Assembly (NCBI RefSeq): GCF_033115175.1
Contig: NC_084850.1
Span: 19,995,218-20,059,217 of the forward strand
Direction of reading: 5' to 3'
DNA length: 64,000 bases
DNA from: Lepus europaeus
Taxonomy: Eukaryota; Chordata; Mammalia; Lagomorpha; Leporidae
In this document: one piece after another, positions 51,934 to 63,559 of the stretch
Position numbering within the stretch: the first letter of the stretch is position 1
Layout: every line of letters begins with the position of its first letter
The notes under the pieces: generated by a model
What the model was told of the DNA's origin: nothing
What the model saw: only the letters and a program-made list of their open reading frames with translations
Database searches by the model: none
Made by a program: the position numbers and the translations under genes

Positions 51934-52242
51934 CAGATTGAACATCTCTAATTTGAAATTCCCAAATCTGAAATGTTCCAAAATTCAACACTTTTTGAGT
52001 GCCAACATGATGGCACAGGTAGAAAATTCCACCCCAGGAAACTTTATTTCATGCATAAAACTATTTAAAATATGATATAAAATGAGCACCAGGCTTTGTG
52101 TATAAGGTATACATGAAACATACATGAATTTTATGTTTAGACTTGAGTTCCAGGATACCTTATAATGTCTATATAAATATTCCAAAATCCAAAATGCTTC
52201 TGGTCCCAAGCATTTCAGATAAAGGATACTCAACCTGTATAA
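51934..52242 (+). mobile_element. Tigger/pogo-type DNA transposon, near complete
   Basis: ACAGATTGAACATCTCTAAT at the left and GGATACTCAACCTGTATAAT at the right are inverted ends. Inner words AACACTTTTTGAGTGCCAAC, GTATAAGGTATACATGAAAC and CTTCTGGTCCCAAGCATTTC. TA at both borders. Confidence 0.8.
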
Positions 52243-52554
52243 TACTGAGTTAAAAAAAAATTCTATAAAACTCAGATTTCTAATCCTGAAAGCCCAATTC
52301 ATTTTAAGACTTATTTGCTATAATAATGCAGATGCCCCCTTCTGTTCATAAGGCTGCAGTAGGATTTGACATAAACACAAAGATGCCACAATTACACATG
52401 CTAACATGTAGTTATTTAGCATTTTTAAGAAACTGGAATTTTCCACAAGTGGAGAGAGCTCTTGCTGCAAAGTAAACGTTAAGGTCATATGATATTTTAA
52501 AAGCATTAAAGATGGTCAGCAACACAATTTAGTAACTATAAAAGTCAAGTTCTG

Positions 52555-52873
52555 GGGCCAGCATTGTGGCATAGCGGGTTAAGCGGCCGCCTGCAGTGCC
52601 AGCATCCCATATGGGCACTAGTTCAAGTCACGGCTGCTCCACTTCCAATCCAGCTCCTAGATAATGTACCTGGGAAATCAGTAGAAGATGCCCCAGGTAC
52701 TTGGGCCCTTGGAGACCTGAATGAAGGTCCTGGCTCCTGGCTTCAGCATGGCCCAGCCTTGGCCACTGTGGGCATTTAGGGAGTGAACCAATGAATGAAA
52801 GCTCTCTCTTTTTCTGCCTCTGCCTCTCCCTCTCTGTAACTCTGCCTTTCAAATAAATAAAACTTTAAAAAAA
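52555..52873 (+). mobile_element. C-type SINE (type 1)
   Basis: Head TGGGGCCAGCATTGTGGCAT, tail CAAATAAATAAAACTTTAAA. Directly followed by another copy. Confidence 0.92.
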
Positions 52874-52883
52874 ATGAATATAG

Positions 52884-53211
52884 GGGCCAGCACTGTGGCT
52901 TAGCAGGTTAAGTCTCGGCCTATGGCGCTGGTATCCCATATGGGCACCACTTTATGAGTCCCGGGTTGCTCCACTTCTAATCCAGCTCCCTGCTAATGTG
53001 CCTGGAAAAGTAGTAGAAGATATCCAAGTGCTTGATCCCCTGTACCCACATGGGAGACCTGGAAGAAGCTCCTGGCTCCTGGCTTTGGATCGGCCCAGTT
53101 CTGGCAATTGCAGTCATTTGGAGAGTCAACAAGTGGATGGAAGATATCTTTCTCTCTGTCTCTACCTCTCTCTCTGTAACTTTAGCTTTCAAATAAATAA
53201 ATAAATCTTAA
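52884..53211 (+). mobile_element. C-type SINE (type 1)
   Basis: Head GGGGCCAGCACTGTGGCTTA, tail AAATAAATAAATAAATCTTA. Perfect target duplication AATGAATATA on both sides. Confidence 0.94.
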
Positions 53212-53604
53212 AAATGAATATAATTAAGGCAAGAAAGAACTCAAAGAAATAAAAAATGTATGGAATGTTTCAGATATTACCAAATAAACTTAATGTGCTA
53301 AAGCACTATAAGGACCATCTGCACATTCAAAGAAATGTTTACAAATTCTGCTTAACTCAATTCTGGTCACCATTTATTACAAATGTAAATGATACAGAGT
53401 GAAACCAAAAGGGTTACAGCAATTATCCTAAAGGAGAAAATGAGATGTCCAGACATACACATTTCCTTACATTATTACATTTGTTAACTGAGGTTTAACT
53501 CCATTTAAAAAGACTAATTATTTAAAATATCATTTATTTATTGTTCTTTTAAATCACTTGGTGCCAGTTAACATACTTGAAAAAAAATCCAAAGATTCCC
53601 TTTA

Positions 53605-53826
<222 letters not shown>

Positions 53827-54116
53827 TTAAAAAAACAACATAAGTTCTTCTTGGGAACAGATATCACTTCTTTTGTGTCCCCCACCACCCCTCTGGATTC
53901 ATAACAGAACATCTCTGATGGTAGTCTCCTGTGGCCTCGAACAAATTTTTAAACCAAACACAGTTACAGTTTAAAGTATTACTAAATTCACATATACAAG
54001 AGCCCACTTTATATACTCAAGTATAATAGGAATGAAAAAGATTCCTTAGGGTAATGACACAGACCACTGCATCTCTAGATCAATCAAATGATAAGAGAAG
54101 TAACAAAATGCCTTTG

Positions 54117-54468
54117 GGGCTGACATTGTGGCACAGTGGGTTAAGCTGTTACCTGTGATGCCAGCATCCCATATGGGTGCCAGTTCAAGTCCCAGCTGCT
54201 TCACTTCTAATCCAGCTCCCAGCTAATGCACCTGGGAAAGCAGCAGGAGACAGCCCAAGTATTTAGGGTCCTGCAACCCACATGGAAGACCCAAAGAAGC
54301 TCCTGGCTTTCTGCTTTGGCCCAGCCCAGCCCCAGCCATTGTGGCCATTTGAGAAGTAAACCAGCAAATGGAAAATCAATCAATCAATCAATCAATCTCT
54401 CTCTCTCTCTCTCTCCATCTCTCTCTGTAACTCTGTCTTTTGAATGAATAAATCAGTCTTTTTTTAAA
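54117..54468 (+). mobile_element. C-type SINE (type 1) with (AATC)n
   Basis: Head TGGGGCTGACATTGTGGCAC; between body and (TC)n is a short AATC array at 54375-54399; tail TGAATGAATAAATCAGTCTT. Confidence 0.9.
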
Positions 54469-54515
54469 AAGAACAAATATCTTCAAATTATCTATACAAG
54501 GAATATGCTCTAAGG

Positions 54516-54725
54516 CAGGGATGGGGAGCATCTGGCTCATGCCATATAAGGCTCACAAAATCATATGGTCTAGTCCTGCCATGGCATCCACAGGTGGCAC
54601 TTGAAATCCAATGATTTACAGCAAGATAATTTTTAAGTTGATAATGTTATTATATAGCCTGCAAATGATGTTATAAATATCCAAATGGCCTTTGGCAGAA
54701 AAAAGTTTCCCCACCACCACCCCTG
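54516..54725 (+). mobile_element. hAT-type MITE with intact 8-bp target duplication
   Basis: Begins CAGGGATGGGGA and ends TTTCCCCACCACCACCCCTG (imperfect inverted ends starting CAGGG). CTCTAAGG is perfectly duplicated at 54508-54515 and 54726-54733, the 8-bp size typical of hAT transposition. 210 bp, non-coding. Confidence 0.85.
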
Positions 54726-55069
54726 CTCTAAGGTATCTCAACCTGACAGTTCAGCCATGTTAGAAATGTGTTTTTCTACCTAAATCCATCAATTCACAAG
54801 ACTTAAACACATACACTGCCCAAGCTTAGTCCCAAACAACATGGCTGGCCAAATAACACACGCTTGACAATTGGAAAGTCAATATTTGTAGATTGACTGA
54901 GTTCTTCCATTACTGAAAGGCCAGATATTGCTTTTAAAATATCGGCTTCAAAATCAAAACACAGAATAGCAGTCCTGAATCTGGGGCTATGAGATCACTA
55001 TATGCCTAGGATTTTACCTGGATCATCCTATTGATATTCAAATATGCACAATGTTCAATGCACAATAAA

Positions 55070-55480
55070 GCTGTATTGATCAACCACAATTTTTTAATAA
55101 CAGCTTGAGACAATCTACATATCATAAACTTCACCTTTTTTAAATTGTACAACACCATGGTCTTCAGTATGTTCCCAAAGTTGTATATCAATCATTACTA
55201 TCTTAATTTCAGGATATTTTAATTGCTACAAAAAGAAGCTGCAAACCTAATAGTCCATTCTCCAACCTCTCAGTCCTGTACCCCCAGCAACAACCAGTCT
55301 GCTTTCTTTCTCTATGGATTTTCCTATTCTGGACATTGTATATAAATGGAATCCCGTAATATGCTGCCTTTTGTGTCTGACTCCTTGCACTTAGTACAAT
55401 GTTTCCAAGGTTGATCCATGTTGTTGTATATATCAGAATCTCATTTTTATGGGCAAATAATATGCCTTCATGTAGATATA
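55070..55480 (+). mobile_element. L1 LINE 3' UTR relic
   Basis: CATCATAAACTTCACC-like words, TATGGATTTTCCTATTCTGG, ACATTGTATATAAATGGAAT, TTTTGTGTCTGACTCCTTGC and GGTTGATCCATGTTGTTGTA follow the L1M order. Confidence 0.8.
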
Positions 55481-55799
55481 TCTCAACAGGAAATTGAAGC
55501 CAAATTTCTGGAACTTTCCTTAACTCTAAGATGCACATCATATTACTAGCAACATTTTATCTTCCTATTGCCTTTCATTCTGACTAGCCAGCCATTCTTT
55601 TAATATGTGACTAGAGAACTATGCTAATAGGCCCCCAGGGTTCAGGACAAAAACAAGGACTCTCCTGCAAGGAGTTTCCAATCCAGTCAGCAAAAATAGA
55701 CCACATAAAAAATCATATTACAGCATATTTGCATAGAAGGCATTAGAAAAACAAAGAAATACCTAACCAAGCCTGAGGTAGTGAGGCCTGAGGGGAATT

Positions 55800-56960
55800 T
55801 TTCCAGAGGTGTCAACTGAACAGGTAAGCAAAAGAGAAGAAAGGTTCTATTTCAGTTAGGGGAATAGCAGCACATATCCAGTTAACGAAGCAGGAGAGCA
55901 CACAGCCCATCCAGGGAGTCAAAAGTAGTTTAGTATGGTGGGCTTCTAAAGTGCAAAAGTTGATGTTAGAAAGATAGGCAGGAGCTGACTCATAAAAACA
56001 CTTGACATGTTGTGGAAGGGAGTTTTAACTTTATCTCAAAAGCAAAAGGGAAGCGTTCTAAGCAGCAGCTTTACATCAGATTTCCATTTTCGAAAAAGTA
56101 GTCTAGACTAGAGACGGTCTAAGAGGCCAGCTAGATGGCCAGCACAGGAGTTCAAGAAATAAGAGTTTAGGATTTAATCTAGAACAATAGTGACATAAAG
56201 AGAATACAGAAAAGGACTTTTAGAAAATACTAAATTTCAGAAATATTTAATGACACAGAATAGAATACGGGGTAGGGAGATCAAAGACAGAGTCTTAATC
56301 AACTTGGTAATCAAGTGGAGAAGTTGGCCTGAACACCTAGGTGGACAGCAGGACCATTCATTGAAGTAAGGGATACAGGCAGAGTAACAGATTCACAGGC
56401 GGAAAGGCTGAGTTGAGTTTTGGACATGCTCAGTTCAATGTATCTGGGATGCATGCACAGTTGGAGTATGTGACATCTGAAGCTGGAAGAGATATATACT
56501 TTTGGAGATATATACTTTACAGTAATAAGACAGTGCAAGTCAGGTGCAGATGAGATCCACTGGGGAGCAAATAAAATGGAAAGTCGACTATAGATACAGG
56601 CCTGGGATTTTATTCATTAATAGCCAACATTAAGTGGCTGCTAGAGGAGGAGGGACTGATGGAGAATAAGAAGGAAAACTGCTAGAGTAGGAAGAAAAGA
56701 GAAGCCAGTTGGTGACAAAGAATTCAGGAATAATAAAGGGAAAATTTGCTTTTGATGAAGAGCAAATGATGATAACTATCAAACACTGTAGCAAAATCAA
56801 GTGAAGCATGTATTAGAAGTATCCATCAGGTTTGGAAACAAGGAGGTGATGAGTGACCTTGATAATGGCAATTTTACTGGAATAGTAAGGATAGAAGCCA
56901 GACCACAGGGTATAAGAGCAGTAGTTGGCCAGGAGTGGAAGAGGGAGTTGGGAGGGATGA
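55800..56960 (+). mobile_element. Probable ancient interspersed repeat, family not resolved
   Basis: Words such as CAAAAGGGAAGCGTTCTAAG, TTACATCAGATTTCCATTTT, TAGTCTAGACTAGAGACGGT and CTGAGTTGAGTTTTGGACAT remind me of a widespread old mammalian repeat, but I cannot name it. Confidence 0.4.
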
Positions 56961-57002
56961 GGGGTTCTTCTAGTTAACTCATAGTCACATATACGGCTTA
57001 GT

Positions 57003-57340
57003 ATGGGGCCAGCACTGTGGTGCAGTAGGTTAAGCCACCACTTGCAACACAATCATCCCATATCTGAGAACCAGTTCAAGTCTCCATTGTTCTGCCTCTG
57101 ATCCAGCTCCTGCTACTACTGCTAATACACCTAAGAAGCCAGCAGATGATGGCCCAAGTACTTGGGCCCCACCACTCATGTGGGAGACCCAGATGGAGTC
57201 CCCAGCTCCTGGCTTCAGGTCTGGCCCAGACTTGGTTGTTGTGGTCATTTGGGTAGTTAGCCAGTGGATAGAAGATTGATCTCTCTCTCACCCTTGTTTA
57301 TTTATTTGTTTCAAGTAAATAATCTTTTTTTTTAAAGAAG
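57003..57340 (+). mobile_element. C-type SINE (type 1)
   Basis: Head ATGGGGCCAGCACTGTGGTG; the tail is altered (TGTTTATTTATTTGTTTCAA then GTAAATAATC). Confidence 0.87.
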
Positions 57341-57423
57341 CTCAGTAGAAGCTGTCCTCTTATATTTGCATGTAAATATCACAGATAAGCTACAACAGAT
57401 ACTAACATCAGCAGCATAAATTA

Positions 57424-57733
57424 TTTTTCAAAGGATTATTTATTTGAAAGTCAGAGTTACAGAGAGAGGGGGAGAGACAGTGAGAGAAAGAGCTTCAATC
57501 TATTGGCTCACTCCCCAAATGGCCACAAAAGCCAGGGCTGGGCCAGGCCAAATTCAAGAGTCTGGAACTCTATCCAGGTATCCCACATGGGTGGCAGGGT
57601 CCCAAACACTTGGGCCATCTTGCACTGCTTCCCTAGGCATGTTAGCAGGGAGCTGGCTAGGAAGCTGATCAACCAGGATCCAAACCAGAGCTCATATGGG
57701 ATTCTGGCATCTCTGTGCCACAGTGCCTGGCCA
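57424..57733 (-). mobile_element. C-type SINE (type 1), sense to SLC9A6
   Basis: Inverted tail TTTTTCAAAGGATTATTTAT, ends GTGCCACAGTGCCTGGCC. Confidence 0.88.
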
Positions 57734-58022
57734 TAAATTCTCATGTCTCCAAGCACAACTGTGCAAGGAACCGTATCCACTGGTTCTACTGCACACTCAA
57801 CCGTATGCTAAAATATCACCAGGTGCCCTGAGGAGGATCAGCACTTGGTCAGCTTTGAAACACACCCTTTGGTAGACAGAACAGCATGAGCGATAATTAC
57901 TGAGGCTGGAAAAAAAAAATCAAGATCCTTTTATTATGGCCATAAGCATGTGAAAAATTTAAATTTGTTCGAAAAAAGTTGACAGATCAAATTAATATGG
58001 GTTACTTAAAAGGTCAAATTCT

Positions 58023-58410
58023 GGGGATGGTGCTGTGGCATAGAGGGCAATGCCACCGCCTGCAGTGCTAGCATCCCATATGGGCGCCATTTTGAGTCCT
58101 GACTGCTCCACTTCCAATCCAGCTCTCTGCTATGGTCTGGGAAAGCAGCGGAAGATGCCCCAAGTCCTTGAGCCCCTACACCCATGTGGAAGACCCAGAA
58201 GAAGCTGCAGGCTCCTGGCTTCAGAGAGGTCTAACTCCAGCCTTTGTGGCCATCTGGGGAGTGAACCAGTGGATGGAAGACCTCTCTCTCTCTCCCTTCC
58301 TCCTTACCCCCCTTCCCCCCTCTCCAACTCTGCCTTTCAATTAAACAAATAAATCAAAAAGAAAGAAAAAAGCGGCTGTTCAGAAGATAGTTAAAAAAAA
58401 AGTTTAAAAA
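58023..58410 (+). mobile_element. C-type SINE (type 1) with extended A-rich tail
   Basis: Head GGGGATGGTGCTGTGGCATA. Perfect 12-bp target duplication AGGTCAAATTCT at 58011-58022 and 58413-58424. The tail is unusually long (about 60 bp of A-rich sequence with a non-A part). Confidence 0.93.
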
Positions 58411-58424
58411 AAAGGTCAAATTCT

Positions 58425-58913
58425 AATCATGGAGTTAAAGTGATTCTCAGTACAGAGAAAGCACACACAAAAAAGTGCTTTGTTAAGATAAGGCAGAAAC
58501 TTCTAGACAGAGGCACAAAAAATATTGACATTATAAAATTTAAAATTACCACTAACAGGCAACAAGAAACACAACCACAAAGAGATATCTTTCACTCAAA
58601 CAGAGAAGCCCTACTCCTCCTACACATTCCTGACCCACTTGTGCTGGAAACCCTCCCAGTGAATGAAACTCAGAATCGCCCAAGGCCCCACTATTGCAAG
58701 ACTCTGTTAGGAGAAATTGGTATTCTTACGGATTCTAGCCCATTCTTCAAGCCAGAGCACCTGACACCTCTGACAGTCAAAAGAAATCACTGCCAAATCA
58801 AGCATGGCCAAAACTGGTAAAAAAAAAATCCACAGATTAAAAGAGTGTGTATAAACATATTTACTACTTGCTAAGAAAAAGGGTGCCATAAGATTTTGCG
58901 TTAAAAGCTAATG
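58425..58913. other. Intronic sequence, nothing recognised
   Basis: Contains a plus-strand open frame (58440-58820) that has no start context, splice support or protein family that I recognise. Confidence 0.4.
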
Positions 58914-58915
58914 TA

Positions 58916-59231
58916 GGGGCAGGTGTTGTGGCATAGCGAGTAAAGCTGCTGCCTGTGGTGCCTGCATCCCATACGGCTGCTGGTTTGAGTCCTGGCTGCT
59001 CCACTTCCGATCCAGTTCACTGCTAATGTGTCTGGGAAAGCAGTGGAAGATGGCCCTAGTCCTTGGGCCCCTGCACCCATGTGGGAGACCTGGAAGAAGC
59101 TCCTGGCTCCTGGTTTTGGCCTGGCCCAGCTCTGGCAGTTGCAGGAGCACTAAGCAGTAAGCAGTAACGTTGGGGAGTATACTAGCAGATGGAAGATCTC
59201 TCTCTCTGTAACTCTGCTAAAAAAAAAAAAA
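58916..59231 (+). mobile_element. C-type SINE (type 1), tail lost
   Basis: Head AGGGGCAGGTGTTGTGGCAT; a tandem AGCAGTA duplication near 59152; ends CTCTGCTAAAAAAAAAAAAA without the AAATAAA segment. AAGCTAA(T/C)(G/A)TA flanks both ends. Confidence 0.9.
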
Positions 59232-59924
59232 AGCTAACATAACTTAAGATAGCCAAGAAACTCAAGGCTTTTGCTGACCTCTGGTAGTTTTACATGCAGT
59301 TATGCATCTCTTTGTATCTTAGCACATTCTCAACAGTGGCTCTTCCAACCTTTATTCTCCTTCTCAGGCCCCCAGCCCCATTTCCTACTTCTATGAGATG
59401 CTAAGAGCCATCGACACAGGCTACGTCCATTCCAAGCCTATCTCAATACAAGCTCTTTTATCTTCAGCCTCCCTCTCAGGAAAGAGAAACATCCTTTTCA
59501 AAGGAACCCCTTCACCAGGACCATAGCCAATTCCCATCCTAATTGGTTTGTATAGATTATTTGATCCTTATAACCTCTTGACATATTTATCCTTGTCACA
59601 GTCCCTGCGTCATCTGTAAAATGGGGATAACGGACTTGCCTCACACTATTTTTCATCAAGTGACAAAGCCAGAATTATAATTTAAGTATTCCAATTCCTA
59701 AACCTCTACAAATTTCTAATCACCTCCTTACTGTCACCTCACCAAAGGCTTCTCCAGCGGTTCTCTGGAGAACCACCATGGCTTAGGTCACCATTATCTC
59801 ACAGCCTTCCAAGCCACCTTTAAATCCTGCCCCCAAAGATATAACTATTACCTCATATATGTGATACTACAAGGTTGAGTGTAGCACAGTATCAGAGGAA
59901 AAAAAGCACAAGTTGTTAGACAAA

Positions 59925-60015
59925 TACACGAATTCTGCCTACATCAAGTTCAAGTTTGTGCTCTTAGGGCAGTTAACCTCTCATTGAACTTCAGCTTCCT
60001 CATATGCAGTGATGA
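59925..60015 (+). mobile_element. MIR SINE fragment
   Basis: AGTTCAAGTTTGTGCTCTTA, GGGCAGTTAACCTCTCATTG and CTTCAGCTTCCTCATATGCA. Confidence 0.6.
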
Positions 60016-60104
60016 TAATATTAATTCACTTTGTCTTTACAGTTAAGCTTTATCTCTTCAACAGGAAGCAATGTACTTGAAGGGGCTAAAAAAAAAAAAA
60101 AACA

Positions 60105-60325
60105 GGCCTTTTGAGCCAGAGTGACTGTGTTTGAATCCTGGCTCAATACTTATAAGTGACTTTAGACAGGTCACTTAATCTCTGTGAGCCCCAATTTCCT
60201 CATATGTAAAATGAGAAAGATAATAGTCCCTGTCTCCCAGGGTTGTTTAGAGGTTTAAGTGAAATGATACTGGCTGTGTGCCTAACACCGTGTCTAACAG
60301 ATTACAATGCTCAATACATATTAAG
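60105..60325 (+). mobile_element. MIR SINE, well preserved
   Basis: GAGTGACTGTGTTTGAATCC, TTTAGACAGGTCACTTAATC, AATTTCCTCATATGTAAAAT and GGGTTGTTTAGAGGTTTAAG, in MIR order. Confidence 0.88.
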
Positions 60326-60882
60326 TCACTAGACTGTATGTGCTTTGTGAGCAAGGACTATGGCTCACACCTGTATTTTCCATCAGATCTTACACAAAAT
60401 AAATGTTTATTGATGAATCACATGAGTTAAGCCTAGGACCTTGAATGCCTTAAGTGTAAGGCAAAATAAATATTCCGTCTTTTATACTATCTGTAATCAC
60501 ACTGCAGTGAGTGATCACTTTTCAGGCTTAATTAACTACCTCGACAATTTTTACTAACAGTGACTCACTTTTAAGCTTCTTAAGAAAGGTAGACCAAGGA
60601 ACAAAATACGTGGGCGCCTTGAGATTGTGTGTTTGCAACCAGAGCAATTAGTCCACATTACAATCTAGAAATTGACCACATTGGCAATTTAAACTGTTTT
60701 TTCCCCTACCTTTGTTTCTCAAAATGATAAAGCAAAGGCTTGTTTTAAATAGCATTTTCCTCGGATTTAAGTAGCTAAGCCTACACCACAGGAATAAGAT
60801 CACCTGTGGGCTGAATGCTGGAGGTGGAGGCATTCCCTTTACACCTAGAAGCCAAGCTGAAAAATAAAGATAATAATATAGT

Positions 60883-61200
60883 AGGGGCTGGCGTTGTGGC
60901 ACAGCAAGTAAAGCCACCTTTTGTGATGCTGGCATCCCCTATGGGTGCCAGTTTGTGTCCTGGCTGCTCCACTAATGATCCAGCTCCCTGCTGATGTGCT
61001 TTGGGAAAGCAACGGAAAATAGCCGAAGTCCTTGGGCCCCTACACCCACGTGGGGGACCCAGAAGAAGTCTCTGACTCCTGGCTTCTACCAGCCCTGGTT
61101 GTTGCAGTAATTTGGGGAGTAAACCAGCAGATGGAAGATCTCTCTGTCTCTCCCTCTCTCTCTGTAACTCTGCATTTCAAATAAATAAATAAATCTAAGA
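60883..61200 (+). mobile_element. C-type SINE (type 1)
   Basis: Head AGGGGCTGGCGTTGTGGCAC, tail CAAATAAATAAATAAATCTA. Confidence 0.92.
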
Positions 61201-61675
61201 AATGTAGTAACACAATAGCTATGATGGTGCAAGAGTCATTAGAAAAGGTAAATGAGAGTAATTAGGGTTAGAAAGCTTCAACTTCTTTAGTATTTAAAAT
61301 ACTTTGGCCCAATCCCATTTAGTCTCCTAGAACTGCATTTGGGAGTTACTTAAGGGGCTGTTTAGCTCACATTGCCCAGATAGAGAAAATGGGAAGGCTA
61401 AAGAATGTCAACTTAACCCCAGATTTGACTCTCAGATTAACACTCTTGTACTATATATATTCCATATTGGATACCTTTGCTTTTCCTTCAGAAAATATTA
61501 ATACTAAGGCACTCTATCACTTTCATCAACTTAGAAACGTCCAGAAATACAATCAGTAAGCCAACTTTTCTACTTTAGCCCAAGACTTAGATGAGGTTAA
61601 TAGTATCAGCTACCCAAGAGCAAATATTTTCAGAGCAATTCAAAGTACCTATCTGATATTTAAAAATTACACTAT

Positions 61676-61985
61676 CTTGGGGCAGGTGTTGTGCAAGGAG
61701 TTAAGTAACTGCTTGGGACAACAGCATCCCATATCAGTGTTTGGTTAGAGTCCCTGCTACTCTGTGCTTCCAATCCAGCTTCCTACTAATGCACCTGGGA
61801 GGCAGAGGATGATGGCCCAAGGGCTTGGTTTCCAGCTACCCATGTGGGAGACTGCATGGAGTTCCTGGCTTCAGCCTGGCTAGCCCTGGCTGCTGCAGGC
61901 ATTTAGGGGAATGAACGAGTGAACCAAGACGTCTATCTCTCCATCTCTGTCACTCTGCCTTTCAAATACATGAATGTTTTTAAAA
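61676..61985 (+). mobile_element. C-type SINE (type 1), diverged
   Basis: Head TTGGGGCAGGTGTTGTGCAA, tail CAAATACATGAATGTTTTTA (AATAAA lost). Confidence 0.85.
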
Positions 61986-62084
61986 ACACGTTTGCCTTTT
62001 AATTTATAAAACTGAACAATTAAAAGAACTGTCTTGAGATTAACTCGAGACAAAGCAATAGCAATAATATTAATAGCACAGCTA

Positions 62085-62240
62085 GCATTTATTGAACTTT
62101 GGAATTAAGCACTAGGCTAAAAACATTGCTTTCTCACCATAATCCTACTATCATTATCCCCAATATACGAATACTGATGAGGTTAAAAGGGGGAAGGACA
62201 TTACTTAAAATCACAGTGGGACAGGAATTCAAGCCTGATT
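62085..62240 (-). mobile_element. MIR SINE fragment, antisense
   Basis: GCTAGCATTTATTGAACTTT, ATTATCCCCAATATACGAAT and TGAGGTTAAAAGGGGGAAGG resemble an inverted MIR. Confidence 0.5.
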
Positions 62241-62244
62241 TAAA

Positions 62245-62440
62245 GCAAGGTTCTGCAAACTATACCCCTTGGTCTGTTTTTGTATGGCCCAAGAGCTAAG
62301 AATGGATTTCATGATGCTAAAGGTTAAAAGAAAATGCAACAGAGACACAGAGATCTATGTGACCTGAAGAGTCAACAATCTTTACTATCTAGCTGTTTAC
62401 AGAAAAAAATTACCAACTTGTGGTCTAAAGCTTTGTACCT
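62245..62440 (+). mobile_element. hAT-Charlie-type MITE relic
   Basis: GGTTCTGCAAACTATACCCC, TTTTGTATGGCCCAAGAGCT and AAGAATGGATTTCATGATGC. Confidence 0.6.
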
Positions 62441-63559
62441 TTAACTACCACGTCATATCTCTATTTGGAAAGAGGTATCAGTGATCAGTTCCTTGTTTAA
62501 CACTGAAATACTCACTTGGCACTTAACTAAATATAAGAAGCCATTATTTTCTGTATGTGTATGCACACACACACACAATTTCTTCAAGTTCCTTGAAGGC
62601 AAGGGTCTTATACCTCTTTATAGTTTTGGTGCATCAGGCTAACTGTTAAGGATAGCAAATAAATCACATACTGTTATATAGAGAAATGCTTATCTGTTTG
62701 CCATTAGGAGCCCTGCAAATGAAATGCAAAATAACTGAAATACAAAAACCACCTAACATATTTAAAAACGAAGAATCCCAGTGAGCAAATATTTCACATA
62801 CAGGCTTAGAATTCTATTAAAGTAATGAAATCAAAGAAATAAGGCCAAGTATGTGCATTTTCCTGAGGCACACAACTACCTTTCTGTGTTATCTTTGGGA
62901 TGCATATTCTAGAAGTCTGGATTTACTGGAAAGGTGTTGGAGGGGAGGGTGTTGCATGGAGCAATGTCTTTTGTGCCAAGCTTCCTCTACCTATCTGTAG
63001 ATCTGAGGGCCAAATCTCAACACACTCATCAGTTTAAGACTGTTCTGAATGAAGATAATCTTAACACCTGGGACTGCACAGACAGGATTGTCTGCTGTCA
63101 TCTCTTCAGCTGTAGCCTCACAGCAGATTCAAATGGTCAGCAGTATATAGCTTCTTTTTCCCTTGACGCCTAGCAGCACTCAAAATGCCTCCAAGCCCAT
63201 GGTTTGATTTCCTCTTCTCATCTCCCCTTGTTGCCAAAAAAACAAAAATAAATATGTGACCTCAAAAAGAAGGCACACTGAGACATAAGAACCAAAGCCA
63301 TTTATTTGGCAATTGGTCAATAACCTCATGTCAACAACAAGTCAGCCACACTGCATGTATGTAGTGTTTGTAATTGCTGCTTGGCTGACCTGTCCTGATC
63401 ATCATGTAGTACACCACTCTGCTGGAAGAACCTTAACTCTTCCCCACCCTCACTTCTGTACGGCTGAATTGGAAGGGTCAACCATACTCCCCGTGACAGA
63501 TATTACAGGCATAGTACGAGAAACCAGGACATCATTAAAAACAAATAAATAAAGCCCTT

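Noticed and set aside
58440..58820. 126-codon plus-strand open frame in intron 1
   Set aside because: No recognised protein family, no promoter or splice context; isolated open frames of this length are expected by chance.
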